Shown here: piece by piece, positions 34,449-44,320 of the stretch
Numbering within the stretch: the stretch's first letter is position 1
Layout of the letters: each line of letters opens with the position of its first letter
NCBI GenBank assembly: GCA_023411215.1
Contig: JAEYOY010000038.1
Coordinates: 105,912-169,911 of the forward strand
Direction: 5' to 3'
DNA from: Bacillota bacterium
GTDB taxonomy: Bacteria; Bacillota; Clostridia; Lachnospirales; Lachnospiraceae
DNA: 64,000 nt
Notes under the pieces: generated by a model
What the model saw: the letters and a program-made list of their open reading frames with translations, nothing else
Databases searched by the model: none
Told to the model about the DNA's origin: nothing
Program-made: the position numbers and the translations under genes

Positions 34449-36242
34449 TTACTTCTCTTCTTCGAGTGCGATGTCGATACCCAATTCCTTCAATTGCTTA
34501 TCATCAACCACATTCGGAGCATCGGTCATGAGGCAGGATGCATCCTTCACCTTAGGGAAGGCAATTACATCACGAATGCTATCTTCCTTAGCCATAAGCA
34601 TAACCAGACGATCTAATCCATAAGCAAGACCTGCATGTGGGGGAACACCATATTTGAAGGCATTTAAGAGGAAACCAAAGCGCTCATAAGCAGCCTCCTT
34701 GGTAAAGCCAAGAACCTCAAACATCTTCTCCTGAACATCACTCTGGAAGATACGAACGGAACCGCCGCCTACCTCTGTACCATTCAAGGTGATATCATAA
34801 GCCTTTGCTCTTACCTTACCGGGATCAGTATCCAAGAGATGAAGGTCCTCATCCATAGGCATAGTGAAGGGATGATGCTTCGCGGTATATCTGCCCTCCT
34901 CCTTGGAGTATTCCAATAACGGGAATTCGGTAATCCATAAGAACTTATATTCATCCTTATGAAGAAGTCCCAGATTCTTTGCGATCTCTACTCTAAGAGC
35001 GCCAAGAGCTGCAAATACTGTATCATCTTCGTCAGCAGCAAACAGTAAAAGGTCTCCCGGCTTACCGTTCATAGCTGATGTTAATGCTTTTAATTCTTCC
35101 TCGGTTAAGAATTTAGCAAAGGAGGATTTGTAAGTTCCATCCGCTTCGATTGCAAGATAAGCAAGACCCTTTGCACCGTAATCCTTAACGAAATCTACTA
35201 AAGCATCTATCTTCTTTCTGGGCATCTCTGCTTGTCCTTCTGCATTGATACCACGTACCGAACCGCCCTTTTCAAGTGCTCCTGTAAATACACTGAAGCC
35301 GCAATTCTTTACTACTTCCGAAACATTCTTTAATTCTAAGCCAAAACGAATATCCGGCTTGTCGGAACCAAAGCGTTCCATCGCCTCAGCATAAGTCATT
35401 CTTTGAATCGGCAACGGTACCTCAATACCGATGCCCTCTTTGAACATTCTCTGTAATAAGCGTTCATTCACACGAATAACATCATCTACATCGACAAAAG
35501 ATAATTCCATATCAATCTGAGTAAACTCAGGCTGTCTGTCTGCGCGGAGATCCTCATCACGGAAGCACTTTACAATCTGGAAATAACGATCATAACCTGC
35601 CACCATTAATAATTGCTTGAACAACTGTGGTGACTGAGGTAATGCGTAGAAATTACCGGGATGAACTCGGCTCGGTACCAGATAATCTCTTGCACCCTCA
35701 GGCGTACTCTTGGTTAAAACAGGAGTCTCAATCTCCAGAAATCCTTCTTCCGCCAAAAATTGACGGGTAACCGTTGCAACTTTACTGCGTAATATCATAT
35801 TCTTCTGAATATCCGGTCTTCTCAGATCAAGATAACGGTACTTTAATCTTAGCTCTTCCTTCGTCTTAGATTCCTCTTCGATCTGGAAGGGAGGTGTCTC
35901 AGCCTCTGACAAGATTCGAAGCTGAGTTGCTCTGATCTCGATATCACCAGTAGCCAGATTCTCATTCACAGCACCGGAACGTGCCTCTACCTTACCAACT
36001 ACTGCAACTACAAATTCGCTTCTCAGCTTCTCTGCCTTTGCAAAATTCTCGCTACCGCAATCACTTTCTTCAAAAATAATCTGTAACAAACCAGAACGAT
36101 CTCTTAAATCAACAAAAATGATTCCACCTTTGTTTCTGCTCTTTTGTACCCATCCCATGACGGTTACCGTTTCACCGATATTCTTATTCGAGACTTCAGT
36201 ACATCTGTGGCTTCTTTGTAAGCCCTTCATTGCTTCTGCCAT
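34449..36242 (-). CDS. aspS: Aspartate-tRNA ligase
   Basis: Class II aminoacyl-tRNA synthetase, 597 residues from ATG 36242 (AAAGGAG upstream); the frame is open 21 codons earlier. The N-terminal OB-fold anticodon-binding domain (about 1-105) is followed by motif 1 (FLEIETPVLTKSTPEGARDYLVP), motif 2 (FRDEDLRADRQPEFTQIDME) and the bacterial GAD insert (about 290-400). Motif 3 is GLAYGLDRLVML near 545. Whether it is discriminating or also charges tRNA-Asn cannot be settled here. hisS lies upstream, a common clostridial neighbour pair. Confidence 0.97.
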   Translation of the reverse strand: MAEAMKGLQRSHRCTEVSNKNIGETVTVMGWVQKSRNKGGIIFVDLRDRSGLLQIIFEESDCGSENFAKAEKLRSEFVVAVVGKVEARSGAVNENLATGDIEIRATQLRILSEAETPPFQIEEESKTKEELRLKYRYLDLRRPDIQKNMILRSKVATVTRQFLAEEGFLEIETPVLTKSTPEGARDYLVPSRVHPGNFYALPQSPQLFKQLLMVAGYDRYFQIVKCFRDEDLRADRQPEFTQIDMELSFVDVDDVIRVNERLLQRMFKEGIGIEVPLPIQRMTYAEAMERFGSDKPDIRFGLELKNVSEVVKNCGFSVFTGALEKGGSVRGINAEGQAEMPRKKIDALVDFVKDYGAKGLAYLAIEADGTYKSSFAKFLTEEELKALTSAMNGKPGDLLLFAADEDDTVFAALGALRVEIAKNLGLLHKDEYKFLWITEFPLLEYSKEEGRYTAKHHPFTMPMDEDLHLLDTDPGKVRAKAYDITLNGTEVGGGSVRIFQSDVQEKMFEVLGFTKEAAYERFGFLLNAFKYGVPPHAGLAYGLDRLVMLMAKEDSIRDVIAFPKVKDASCLMTDAPNVVDDKQLKELGIDIALEEEK

Positions 36243-36356
36243 AGCTTTATCTTTCTCCTTTAATCGCAATCTATATTGGTTATCCTTACTCTTCAACCTA
36301 TTCAATGCATCTAATTTTATAGCATTTTAGAGTATCTGTCCATCGATTTTTAACCT

Positions 36357-36662
36357 TTAGTTCATTAGAAAATCAATACATTTGCGATTTCTAGTAACAG
36401 GCTTCACATAATTCGTGCCTACTCTTACATGCTCGGGATGGATAGTATAAGCAGCAAGAGCTTCTTCACTTTCAAATACGCTATCCAGAACCAAATCGGC
36501 ATCCGAAGTCGATAGGGGTTCTATATACAGATTAATTGAACTGATACCGGGAATCAGATTGATTAAGCTCTCTAATTCCCTCTTCATCTCTAATGCATTC
36601 TTTCTATTCTCTTCTGCTGTAAAGCCTTCTGCATAATTCCATGCTACAATATGTTTTACCAT
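36357..36662 (-). CDS. Dabb-domain (stress-responsive A/B barrel) protein
   Basis: A 101-residue ferredoxin-like dimeric barrel protein. Family features are VKHIVAWNYAEGFT at the start, the central LELSI-type strand INLYIEPLSTSDADLVLDSVFES and the TIHPEHVRVGTNYVKPVTRNRKCIDF tail. Members are usually small dimeric proteins of unclear role. It lies between hisS and aspS in the same direction; nothing ties it to translation. Confidence 0.9.
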   Translation of the reverse strand: MVKHIVAWNYAEGFTAEENRKNALEMKRELESLINLIPGISSINLYIEPLSTSDADLVLDSVFESEEALAAYTIHPEHVRVGTNYVKPVTRNRKCIDFLMN

Positions 36663-36792
36663 CGAAATACCAACCTTTCCTGTCTTATAAAAATCGACCT
36701 AATCTTAGAATTAGTTTGTGCCAAGTATGCGTTTTTACAACTCATGAAATCATTATTAGTCACATTTCTTATTTATTCAAATCGGCTTATTC

Positions 36793-38046
36793 CTATTGAT
36801 TTAGAAAAAAATCGGCCAGCTGGTCCAAACTTACTTCTGTCTGCTCTCCATTCTCCATGTTCTTAACATTCGCTTTGTTATTCGCCAACTCATCCGCTCC
36901 TATGATAACCGTGTTCTTGGCGCCGATTTTATTGGCATATTTCATCTGGGCTTTCACACTTCGATCCATATAATCCGTTTCTACAATGATTCCCGCTGCT
37001 CTTAATCTTTGCACCAGCTTAAAGGCGGATGCTTTCGCTTCCTTGCCTAGAATTCCGACATAGAGTTCCACAGCCGGTTCCGATGCCAGTTCGACACCCT
37101 CCGCAGCTAATTCATTAATAATTCGCTCGATACCAAAACCAAAGCCTACTGCCGGAATATCCTGTTTCTCATCAATCTCATGGATAAGATTATCATATCT
37201 TCCACCACCACACAGCGTAAAGCCCTCTGCGTTAACAAATTCAAACACCGTCTTTGTATAGTAATCCAAGCCTCTTACAATACCGGTATCTACCTCATAG
37301 GGGATTCCGATCTCATCTAGCAGGCTCTTCAATTCGTCAAAATGTGTCTGGCATTCTTCATCCAAATATTCGATGGTGCGAGGAGCATCCTTAACGATTG
37401 TCTTACAGGTAGGAACCTTACAGTCAATGACACGTAGTGGATTCTTAAGCATTCTTTCCCTACAGGTAGAACAAAGCTTATCCTCATGTTGCCTTAGATA
37501 ACTGAGCAAAGCCTCATTATAAGTCTTACGGCAATTACCGCAGCCGATACTGTTTATATGGAGTCTTGCACCCTTCATGCCCAATTCTTTCATAAACTCA
37601 GTCAGAAGTGAAATCAATTCTACCTCGGCAAGGGGACTCGGTGAACCCAAAAATTCGATACCAAACTGATGATGCTGACGAAGCCTGCCACTCTGAGGAT
37701 TCTCATAACGGAAGGCCTGTGTAACATAGAACAACTTGGTCGGTTGACTCTCCGCATATAAGCTATTCTCCAGATAAGCACGAACCGCTCCTGCAGTTCC
37801 TTCCGGCTTCAGAGTAATGCTTCTGTTGCCCTTATCATCAAAGGTGTACATCTCCTTTTGCACCACATCTGTGGTCTCTCCTACTCCTCTTTGAAACAGA
37901 ATGGTATGTTCAAAAGCAGGTGTTATGATCTCCTTTATATTATAGGCCTTACAAATCTTTCTTGCGATACCCTCGATTATGGTACGCTTATGCATATTTG
38001 AGCCATACCAGTCCTGGGTTCCTTTGGGTCGTTGTGTTATCATCAT
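36793..38046 (-). CDS. hisS: Histidine-tRNA ligase
   Basis: Class II synthetase, 417 residues, normal length. It has RPKGTQDWYG near the start, motif 2 FRYENPQSGRLRQHHQFGIE near 112, the HisA-type motif VRGLDYYTKTVFEF near 258 and the GGGRYDNL loop. A C-terminal anticodon-binding domain begins near VELYVGILG. No T-box leader is apparent in the 108 bp before hemZ. Same direction as aspS, about 550 bp apart. Confidence 0.97.
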   Translation of the reverse strand: MMITQRPKGTQDWYGSNMHKRTIIEGIARKICKAYNIKEIITPAFEHTILFQRGVGETTDVVQKEMYTFDDKGNRSITLKPEGTAGAVRAYLENSLYAESQPTKLFYVTQAFRYENPQSGRLRQHHQFGIEFLGSPSPLAEVELISLLTEFMKELGMKGARLHINSIGCGNCRKTYNEALLSYLRQHEDKLCSTCRERMLKNPLRVIDCKVPTCKTIVKDAPRTIEYLDEECQTHFDELKSLLDEIGIPYEVDTGIVRGLDYYTKTVFEFVNAEGFTLCGGGRYDNLIHEIDEKQDIPAVGFGFGIERIINELAAEGVELASEPAVELYVGILGKEAKASAFKLVQRLRAAGIIVETDYMDRSVKAQMKYANKIGAKNTVIIGADELANNKANVKNMENGEQTEVSLDQLADFFLNQ

Positions 38047-38154
38047 TGTCCTCCGTTCTGATCAATAATATATATCTCAATTAGTTTAATTATTACGATA
38101 GCGTAGCCCTTCAACAAAAGCAAGCATTCTTTCCGAACCTTCTATTGTGATAAT

Positions 38155-39672
38155 TCAGAGTTCCGATAAATTTGCTTCAATGAAACTCTTCTTCCTTGCT
38201 ATCATCTCATCAATTCGATTGATATAGTCCATAACACTCTTCACATTATCAACACGTTCCAGCCTGTTCTCCTTATGGAAGACGAACTTGGACATACCAC
38301 CGGCACCAAGAGCTAGTATAGTCTGCTTTTCCTCCATAATCAGAATATTATAGAGCCCTTCCCTTCCATATCTGGCATAGCCGATATTCTCCAGGTTATC
38401 TGCCATATTCTTTTGTCTATAGAGATAATATGGGAGATAATCATTTTCTTTGGCAAATTCTATCGCCTGACCAAGCATCCTTGGAACCTCGGTAGCCTTA
38501 TACTCTGCGTAATTTTCCTTCTCGGTATTCAACCTGGCAGCCCGTTTAATGGCTAAGGTGTGCACCGTTAGGCTTTCCGGATTAAGCTCCCTTATCTGTC
38601 TTAGTGTATCAGCTACATCCTGCGGATTCTCACCGGGTAGACCAATGATGACATCCATGTTAATATTATCATGTCCAGATTCTCTCGCTAATTGAAAGGC
38701 TTCTTTGACTTGTTCTATGGAATGCTTTCTGCCAATGAGATCCAAAGTCTTCTGTTGCATGCTCTGCGGATTAATGGAGATACGGTCAACACCCCACTTC
38801 TTTAGCACCAATAGCTTCTCTACCGTTATACTGTCAGGTCTTCCTGCTTCAACACAGAATTCTCTGACATCGGTAAAGTCAAATTGCTCCTTTACCAACG
38901 CTAATAATCGATCTAATTGTTCTGCATTTAAGGTGGTCGGTGTACCTCCTCCAAGGTATACCGTATTAAGCTTTTTCCCGGGAAGGCAATCAGCAAAGGA
39001 GCGTATCTCCTTCTCCAGAGCAGCAAGGTATCTCTCTATATAATCCGAATACTTTTCTGCTGAATAGGAAGTAAATGAACAATAAAGACAGGTACTCGGA
39101 CAAAAAGGAATTCCGATATAGAGGCTATACCCCTCTTGATAATTAAACTCTTTAAGAAGCTGCAGCTCCCGTCCTGCAATTTCAAGACTCATAGCAATCT
39201 TCTCGTCACTACAGAGAAATTCACTCCTCATTCTTTGATAAATATCAGACTCTGCTGCTCCCTGCTCCAGTTGCTCATAGACCAGCTTAGTCGGTCGGAT
39301 GCCGGTAAGAATCCCCCATGGCAGCTCACGTCCGGTCATACTTGAAAGCATCTGATACAGAAAACGCTTCCATGCGTTCTTATATGCCGCCTTAACAAGA
39401 CCTTCCGGTAATGTAAGCCGATCTGTAGATTGATTTTTGTCCCCCTTAATCAAAGTCAGATCAATTATTTCCGGCAAAAAGTCTATCTTAATACAACGTA
39501 AATTATTATCCTTAACTCCCATATCCCTAAGGGTACCCGCTTCGCTTATCTGTCCGGCAAGCTCATACTCCGTAACAGAATAAACTTTAATGGATTCCTC
39601 TGGGTAAAATGCTTTCACCAAGGGATAGACATCATTCTCATATGCTTTATCTGATAATACTACTTCAATCAT
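38155..39672 (-). CDS. hemZ: Coproporphyrinogen dehydrogenase HemZ-like radical SAM protein
   Basis: Radical SAM enzyme of the oxygen-independent coproporphyrinogen oxidase family (HemN/HemZ), 505 residues. Start ATG 39672 follows GAGGATAG. A 150-residue N-terminal extension precedes the core. The [4Fe-4S] motif CPSTCLYCSF is near 172, followed by YLGGGTPTTL near 225. HemZ proteins are found in Firmicutes that lack full heme synthesis, so the true substrate may be another porphyrinoid or a heme-handling role. Confidence 0.9.
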   Translation of the reverse strand: MIEVVLSDKAYENDVYPLVKAFYPEESIKVYSVTEYELAGQISEAGTLRDMGVKDNNLRCIKIDFLPEIIDLTLIKGDKNQSTDRLTLPEGLVKAAYKNAWKRFLYQMLSSMTGRELPWGILTGIRPTKLVYEQLEQGAAESDIYQRMRSEFLCSDEKIAMSLEIAGRELQLLKEFNYQEGYSLYIGIPFCPSTCLYCSFTSYSAEKYSDYIERYLAALEKEIRSFADCLPGKKLNTVYLGGGTPTTLNAEQLDRLLALVKEQFDFTDVREFCVEAGRPDSITVEKLLVLKKWGVDRISINPQSMQQKTLDLIGRKHSIEQVKEAFQLARESGHDNINMDVIIGLPGENPQDVADTLRQIRELNPESLTVHTLAIKRAARLNTEKENYAEYKATEVPRMLGQAIEFAKENDYLPYYLYRQKNMADNLENIGYARYGREGLYNILIMEEKQTILALGAGGMSKFVFHKENRLERVDNVKSVMDYINRIDEMIARKKSFIEANLSEL

Positions 39673-39718
39673 TATACCTATCCTCACCTACCCCAAAACC
39701 TGAGATAAGAACTCATTC

Positions 39719-40369
39719 TTAATCATTATACCAGCTTCCACTCAGATAGACATTATTATCTCGCTCATAGCCGATTGTAGTCGGTCTGCCATGTCCTGGA
39801 TACACCTTGACCTGATCCTCCAGAAGCATCAGCTTGCTGTTGATGGAATCTACCAATTGCCTGCTGTTCCCTGTAGGAAGGTCTGTTCTTCCGATACTTT
39901 CGAGAAATAAGGTATCTCCGCTAATCAAGGTACCATTCCCCGGGAAATAATAGCATGCCCCACCCGCTGTATGACCGGGTGTGTGGATCACCTTAATCGT
40001 AAATCCAGCCAAATCCAGAATTTGATCATCCTTTAGCAGTACATCCGGAATCAGTGTACATTCTCTGCGGATTTGAGAAGAGGCGTTCAGGTGTGGATCC
40101 CCAAGAAGCTTCTCCTCTGCTTCATGAGCATAGATAGGTGCCTTATTCTGAGTTGCCAGCTCACTAGCGGCTAAAATATGGTCAAAATGACCATGTGTGA
40201 GAAGAATCCCTTTACACACAAGGTCATTTGCCTTCAAATACTGTTCTATTCTGTCGGCATAATCTGCCGGATCAAATACAATTGCTTCCTTACTCTCATC
40301 ATTACTTACAATATAGCAGTTGGTCTGAACCATACCCAGTACAAGGGTTTTCAACGATAATTCACTCAT
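39719..40369 (-). CDS. MBL-fold hydrolase (glyoxalase II-like)
   Basis: A 216-residue metallo-beta-lactamase-fold protein. Metal ligands are THGHFDHI near 59 (HxHxDH), HTPGHTAGGACY near 130, SGDTLF near 150 and a C-terminal PGHG near 193. This is the short glyoxalase II-like form (YcbL-type). An AGGAGG site precedes the ATG. Substrate unassigned. It lies 46 bp before hemZ in the same direction, and a 139-bp direct repeat separates it from rel. Confidence 0.92.
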   Translation of the reverse strand: MSELSLKTLVLGMVQTNCYIVSNDESKEAIVFDPADYADRIEQYLKANDLVCKGILLTHGHFDHILAASELATQNKAPIYAHEAEEKLLGDPHLNASSQIRRECTLIPDVLLKDDQILDLAGFTIKVIHTPGHTAGGACYYFPGNGTLISGDTLFLESIGRTDLPTGNSRQLVDSINSKLMLLEDQVKVYPGHGRPTTIGYERDNNVYLSGSWYND

Positions 40370-40397
40370 ACGGACCTCCTATAGATACTACCTTACA

Positions 40398-40685
40398 GCA
40401 CAATTCATGCACCGTCTTCTGGGGGATTTTTGCTCTTGCCTATTTCCTACCCTTTGAATTAGTTTGTGCCGAGGATCACATAACTCGGAAGAACAAGGAA
40501 TGAGCACCCCTGTGCGAACTAGCATGAATTATACCAGCACAATTCATGCCGCGTTCTTCCTAAGGATTTTTGCTATCTCATATTCCTACCCTTTGAATTA
40601 GTTTGTGCCGTGGCTTACTTAACCCGGAAGAACAAGGAATGAGCACCACTGTGCGAATTTCGCGTTCTTCCTAAGGATTTTTGCT
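40398..40685. repeat. 139-bp direct repeat, two copies plus a partial third
   Basis: Copy 1 is at about 40398-40520 and copy 2 at about 40537-40658. A partial third copy of the GCGTTCTTCCTAAGGATTTT segment is at 40662-40685. Shared blocks are GCACAATTCATGC, CCTTTGAATTAGTTTGTGCC and CGGAAGAACAAGGAATGAGC. Within a unit GGAAGAAC pairs with GTTCTTCC and GCAC with GTGC. Related pieces occur at 36708-36722, 46253-46305 and 60218-60244. Confidence 0.8.
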
Positions 40686-40707
40686 TTATAAAATCCTTTA
40701 TTCATAC

Positions 40708-43005
40708 TTAGCCGGCGGTGCGCTCTATATCTATTATACTTTCAACATTTCTGATCTTAGTAATTATCTCATTCAGTTGTTCTTTACCGTTAATCTCGAA
40801 GCCGATACTGATTGTAGCCTTACCCTGCTTACTGGTCCGGACATTCATCGAAGTCACATCGATCTTATTCTCTGTCAACACCTTTGAGATATCTACCAAT
40901 ACACCGGTACGGTTATTCGCATAGATCTTAATCTCCGCACTATACACTCCGCCGGTTTCCTTACCGTCTGCAGAAACATTCCATTCCGCATCAATCAATC
41001 TCGCACGGTCTTCCTCCGGAAGATTAATAACATTGATACAATCGGTGCGGTGGATGGATACCCCACGACCGCGGGTAACAAAGCCAACAATCTCGTCTCC
41101 CGGTACCGGACTGCAACATCTGGAGAAGCGAACTGCAAGGTCATGAATACCTTCAACAACAATACCACTATGGGATTTCTTCTGGGGAATTCGTTCCTTA
41201 ATCTCTTGGACCGACTCCAGAACATTCTCATCCGTGATCTCTTTCTTGTTCTTCTTCTTGTATTCTTCTAGCAGTTTGTTAACGATCTGACCTTCCTTGA
41301 GGCCTCCGTGTCCAACAGCGGCCAGAACAGAATCCCAATCACGAAAGCCGTACTTACGCATTACTATATTCATGTACTCCGACTTCATTATGTCGCTTTG
41401 AACAATACTCTTTGCCTTGCAGTAAGCAATAATCAAATCCTTACCCCTGCCTATATTATCTTCTTTAAGCTCTGTTTTAAACCATTGATTTATCTTATTC
41501 TTCGCCTGTGTACTCTTAACGATAGAGAGCCAGTCACGGCTCGGACCCTTTGAGTTCTGGGAAGTGATGATCTCGATACGATCCCCGTTCTGAATAACAT
41601 AGTCAATCGGCTCCAGCTTGCCGTTTACTCTGGCCCCTACCATCTTATTACCTACTGCGCTATGGATTGCATAGGCAAAGTCAATTGGATTAGAACCCGT
41701 CGGTAAGGTCTTAACATCACCAGTAGGAGTAAAAGCATATACACTCTCAGAGAATAGATCAAAATCATTCTTGATCAGGCTAAGGAATTCTTTATTATCG
41801 GACATGTCTCTTTGCCATTCCAGTACCTGACGAAGCCAAGTCAGCTTCTCTTCCTCGGAATTGGCTGTACCGCCTTTACCATCCTGCCCCTCCTTGTACT
41901 TCCAGTGGGCAGCGATACCATATTCTGCCGTACGGTGCATTTCATAGGTACGAATTTGAATTTCAAAAGGCGCACCCTTCGGACCAATCAATGTTGTATG
42001 GAGAGATTGGTACATGTTTGGCTTAGGCATAGCGATATAGTCTTTAAAACGGCCAGGGATTGGCTTAAACATCTCATGAATAACTCCCAGTGCCGCATAA
42101 CAATCCTTTAAGGAATCCACAATAATACGCACAGCGAACAGATCATAGATCTGATCCAGCGTCTTATTCTGATTCACCATTTTCTTATAAATACTGAAGA
42201 AATGCTTAATACGACCATCAATTTTCGCAGAAATTCCAGCGTCTTCGACATGCGCTCTGACTTCGTTTACAATCTCATCAATATAAGCCTGACGTTCACT
42301 TCTTTTTGTGGCAATCTTCTCCGCCAGTTCCTTATAGACATCTGGTTCCAGATATTTAAGGGACAGATCGTCTAATTCTATCTTAATCTTAGAGATACCA
42401 AGTCTCTGAGCAATCGGTGCATAGATGTCCATTGTCTCTCTTGCGGTCTCCCGCTGCTTATCCGGTTCCTTATATTTTAAGGTACGCATATTATGAAGAC
42501 GGTCAGCCAGCTTGATTAGTATTACTCGAATGTCCTTTGCCATAGCTAAGAACATCTTCCTTAAGTTCTCTGCCTGCAGCTCGACTTTGTCCATATCGTA
42601 ATTTAATTTAGTCAGCTTTGTAACACCATCTACCAGAAGTGCAATTTCCTCGGAAAACATGGTAGATATTTGAGACACCGTAAATTCAGTGTCCTCAACC
42701 ACATCATGTAGAATCCCCGCCACGATGGTTTCCTTATCCAGCTCCAATTCCGCTAAGATATTAGCAACACATAAGGGATGAATAATATAGGGCTCTCCGG
42801 ATTTACGATGCTGATCCTTATGGGCATCATTAGCAAGATGATACGCCTTTTCTACCATGGAAATATCTGCGGAAGGATGGTAACTTCTGATTTTCTCTAT
42901 AAGCTCCTGATACAAGGTTTCGGGCGCAGTAAAATCAGCCGGTGCATTAAAGGTCACCGAAGCAATTATCTCTTCTTTTCCTGTTACCTCTTTCGATTCA
43001 TCCAT
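40708..43005 (-). CDS. relA: Bifunctional (p)ppGpp synthetase/hydrolase (RelA/SpoT, Rel)
   Basis: Stringent-response enzyme, 765 residues from ATG 43005 (GGTGGTGATGATC upstream). Domains in order: HD hydrolase with HDVVEDT near 75, RelA/SpoT synthetase with LADRLHNMRTLKY and the later IYDLFAVRII, and TGS near 400 (VYAFTPTGDVKTLP). A zinc-finger/CC domain (CCSPVPGDEI) and a C-terminal ACT domain follow. The hydrolase HD motif is intact, so both activities are expected. apt lies just upstream, a very common firmicute arrangement with recJ. Confidence 0.96.
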   Translation of the reverse strand: MDESKEVTGKEEIIASVTFNAPADFTAPETLYQELIEKIRSYHPSADISMVEKAYHLANDAHKDQHRKSGEPYIIHPLCVANILAELELDKETIVAGILHDVVEDTEFTVSQISTMFSEEIALLVDGVTKLTKLNYDMDKVELQAENLRKMFLAMAKDIRVILIKLADRLHNMRTLKYKEPDKQRETARETMDIYAPIAQRLGISKIKIELDDLSLKYLEPDVYKELAEKIATKRSERQAYIDEIVNEVRAHVEDAGISAKIDGRIKHFFSIYKKMVNQNKTLDQIYDLFAVRIIVDSLKDCYAALGVIHEMFKPIPGRFKDYIAMPKPNMYQSLHTTLIGPKGAPFEIQIRTYEMHRTAEYGIAAHWKYKEGQDGKGGTANSEEEKLTWLRQVLEWQRDMSDNKEFLSLIKNDFDLFSESVYAFTPTGDVKTLPTGSNPIDFAYAIHSAVGNKMVGARVNGKLEPIDYVIQNGDRIEIITSQNSKGPSRDWLSIVKSTQAKNKINQWFKTELKEDNIGRGKDLIIAYCKAKSIVQSDIMKSEYMNIVMRKYGFRDWDSVLAAVGHGGLKEGQIVNKLLEEYKKKNKKEITDENVLESVQEIKERIPQKKSHSGIVVEGIHDLAVRFSRCCSPVPGDEIVGFVTRGRGVSIHRTDCINVINLPEEDRARLIDAEWNVSADGKETGGVYSAEIKIYANNRTGVLVDISKVLTENKIDVTSMNVRTSKQGKATISIGFEINGKEQLNEIITKIRNVESIIDIERTAG

Positions 43006-43152
43006 GATCATCACCACCCATCTATGCAAATTCATTACATGTCAGCCCATCAGCTAAACTGTAACTCAAAATCCCATCATCTCAAGCATTCTTCTAATGA
43101 AGATAAATATTCAAGCATTCTAATGAAGATAAATATATGTGCGATATAATCC

Positions 43153-43677
43153 TTATTTACCTTCGTACTGTATTACAGCTTCTACATCATAGCCTGTCAA
43201 CTTCTCTCGGCCCTTTAATCCCTGTAATTCCATAAGGAATATAATCTTTACCACTTCACCGCCGAGCATCTCGACGAGCTTAGTGATTGCTTCAATCGTA
43301 CCACCGGTTGCAATCAGATCATCAATAATAACCACCTTCTGACCAGGCTTAATGGAATCCTTATGAATCTCGATTGTTGCTTTACCATATTCCAGATCAT
43401 AATCCATGGATACGGTTTCACAGGGCAACTTACCTTTTTTTCGCACCGGAATAAAAGGCTTATTTAAGTTATAAGCAATCGGAACTCCAAATATAAAGCC
43501 TCTGGATTCAGGACCGGCGATTACATCAAATTCCAAGCCCTTCAGTAAATCCTGCATCTGATCAATTGCCATTTTAAGTCCATCTTTGTCCTGTAATACG
43601 CTGGTAACATCGCGAAATATAATTCCAGGCTCCGGAAAATCCGGGATACTTCTTACATATTCTTCTAATTTCTTCAT
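43153..43677 (-). CDS. apt: Adenine phosphoribosyltransferase
   Basis: Purine salvage enzyme turning adenine and PRPP into AMP, 174 residues. It has the N-terminal FPEPGIIFRDVT, the AGPESRGFIFG loop near 60, RKKGKLPCETV near 82 and the PRPP motif VVIIDDLIATGGT near 120. It sits between recJ and rel, the conserved firmicute order recJ-apt-rel. An array of palindromic repeats fills the recJ-apt gap. Confidence 0.97.
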   Translation of the reverse strand: MKKLEEYVRSIPDFPEPGIIFRDVTSVLQDKDGLKMAIDQMQDLLKGLEFDVIAGPESRGFIFGVPIAYNLNKPFIPVRKKGKLPCETVSMDYDLEYGKATIEIHKDSIKPGQKVVIIDDLIATGGTIEAITKLVEMLGGEVVKIIFLMELQGLKGREKLTGYDVEAVIQYEGK

Positions 43678-43760
43678 TCTACAACCATGCCTTTCTTAGG
43701 GTTAGCCCTGTATCTTCAATAAAGTTAGCCACGCTAACTTTTTATGAGTCATATATTCAT

Positions 43761-44112
43761 AAATGTCTGCTTCGCAGTCATTTATGTATCTTGTATTTAT
43801 AAATGTCTGCTTCGCAGTCATTTATGTATCTTGTATTCAAAAATGTCAGCTTCACAGACATTTATGTATCGTCTATTCAATATGTAAGCTTCGCAGACAT
43901 TTATGTATCGTCTATTCAATATGTCAGCTTCACAGTCATTTATGTATCTTGTATGCAAAATGTCAGTTTCACAGTCATTTATGTATCTTGGATTCAAAAA
44001 TGTCAGCTTCACAGACATTTATGTATCGTCTATTCAATATGTCAGCTTCACAGTCATTTATGTATCTTGTATTCAAAAATGTCAGCTTCGCAGACATTTA
44101 AGCATCGTGTAT
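43761..44112. repeat. Nine tandem 39-40-bp palindromic repeats between recJ and apt
   Basis: Units start at 43761, 43801, 43841, 43880, 43919, 43958, 43998, 44037 and 44077. Each carries AAATGTCWGCTTCRCAGWCATTT, an imperfect to perfect hairpin with loop TTC, then ATGTATCTTGTATTC or ATGTATCGTCTATTC. Two sub-types alternate loosely. Long overlapping frames here on both strands are by-products of the period. No spacer is unique, so this is not a CRISPR. Confidence 0.9.
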
Positions 44113-44320
44113 TTAGCATGTAATCATGATAAATGAATCCCTTCGGTACACTTGCTTTGTTAGTTCTATTCAGGACAAAATAGACATTTCTTTATAGATG
44201 CCTATTATATCACCATTTGAGACAATTCGTAAAGAAAATTCAGCAAATATGTTGTAATTTATCCTTAAAATTGACACAAAAGCAAATATATCTTTATTTA
44301 TTTCATGCTTCAGGTCGATT

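Noticed and set aside
38047..38154. Possible T-box leader before hisS
   Set aside because: Too short and lacks the conserved T-box sequence and terminator.
43761..44112. CRISPR-like array
   Set aside because: The whole 39-40-bp unit repeats, with no unique spacers and no cas genes; it is a tandem palindromic repeat.
43763..44136. Several 65-112-codon frames inside the tandem repeat
   Set aside because: They exist in multiple frames on both strands only because the period is near a multiple of three with few stops.
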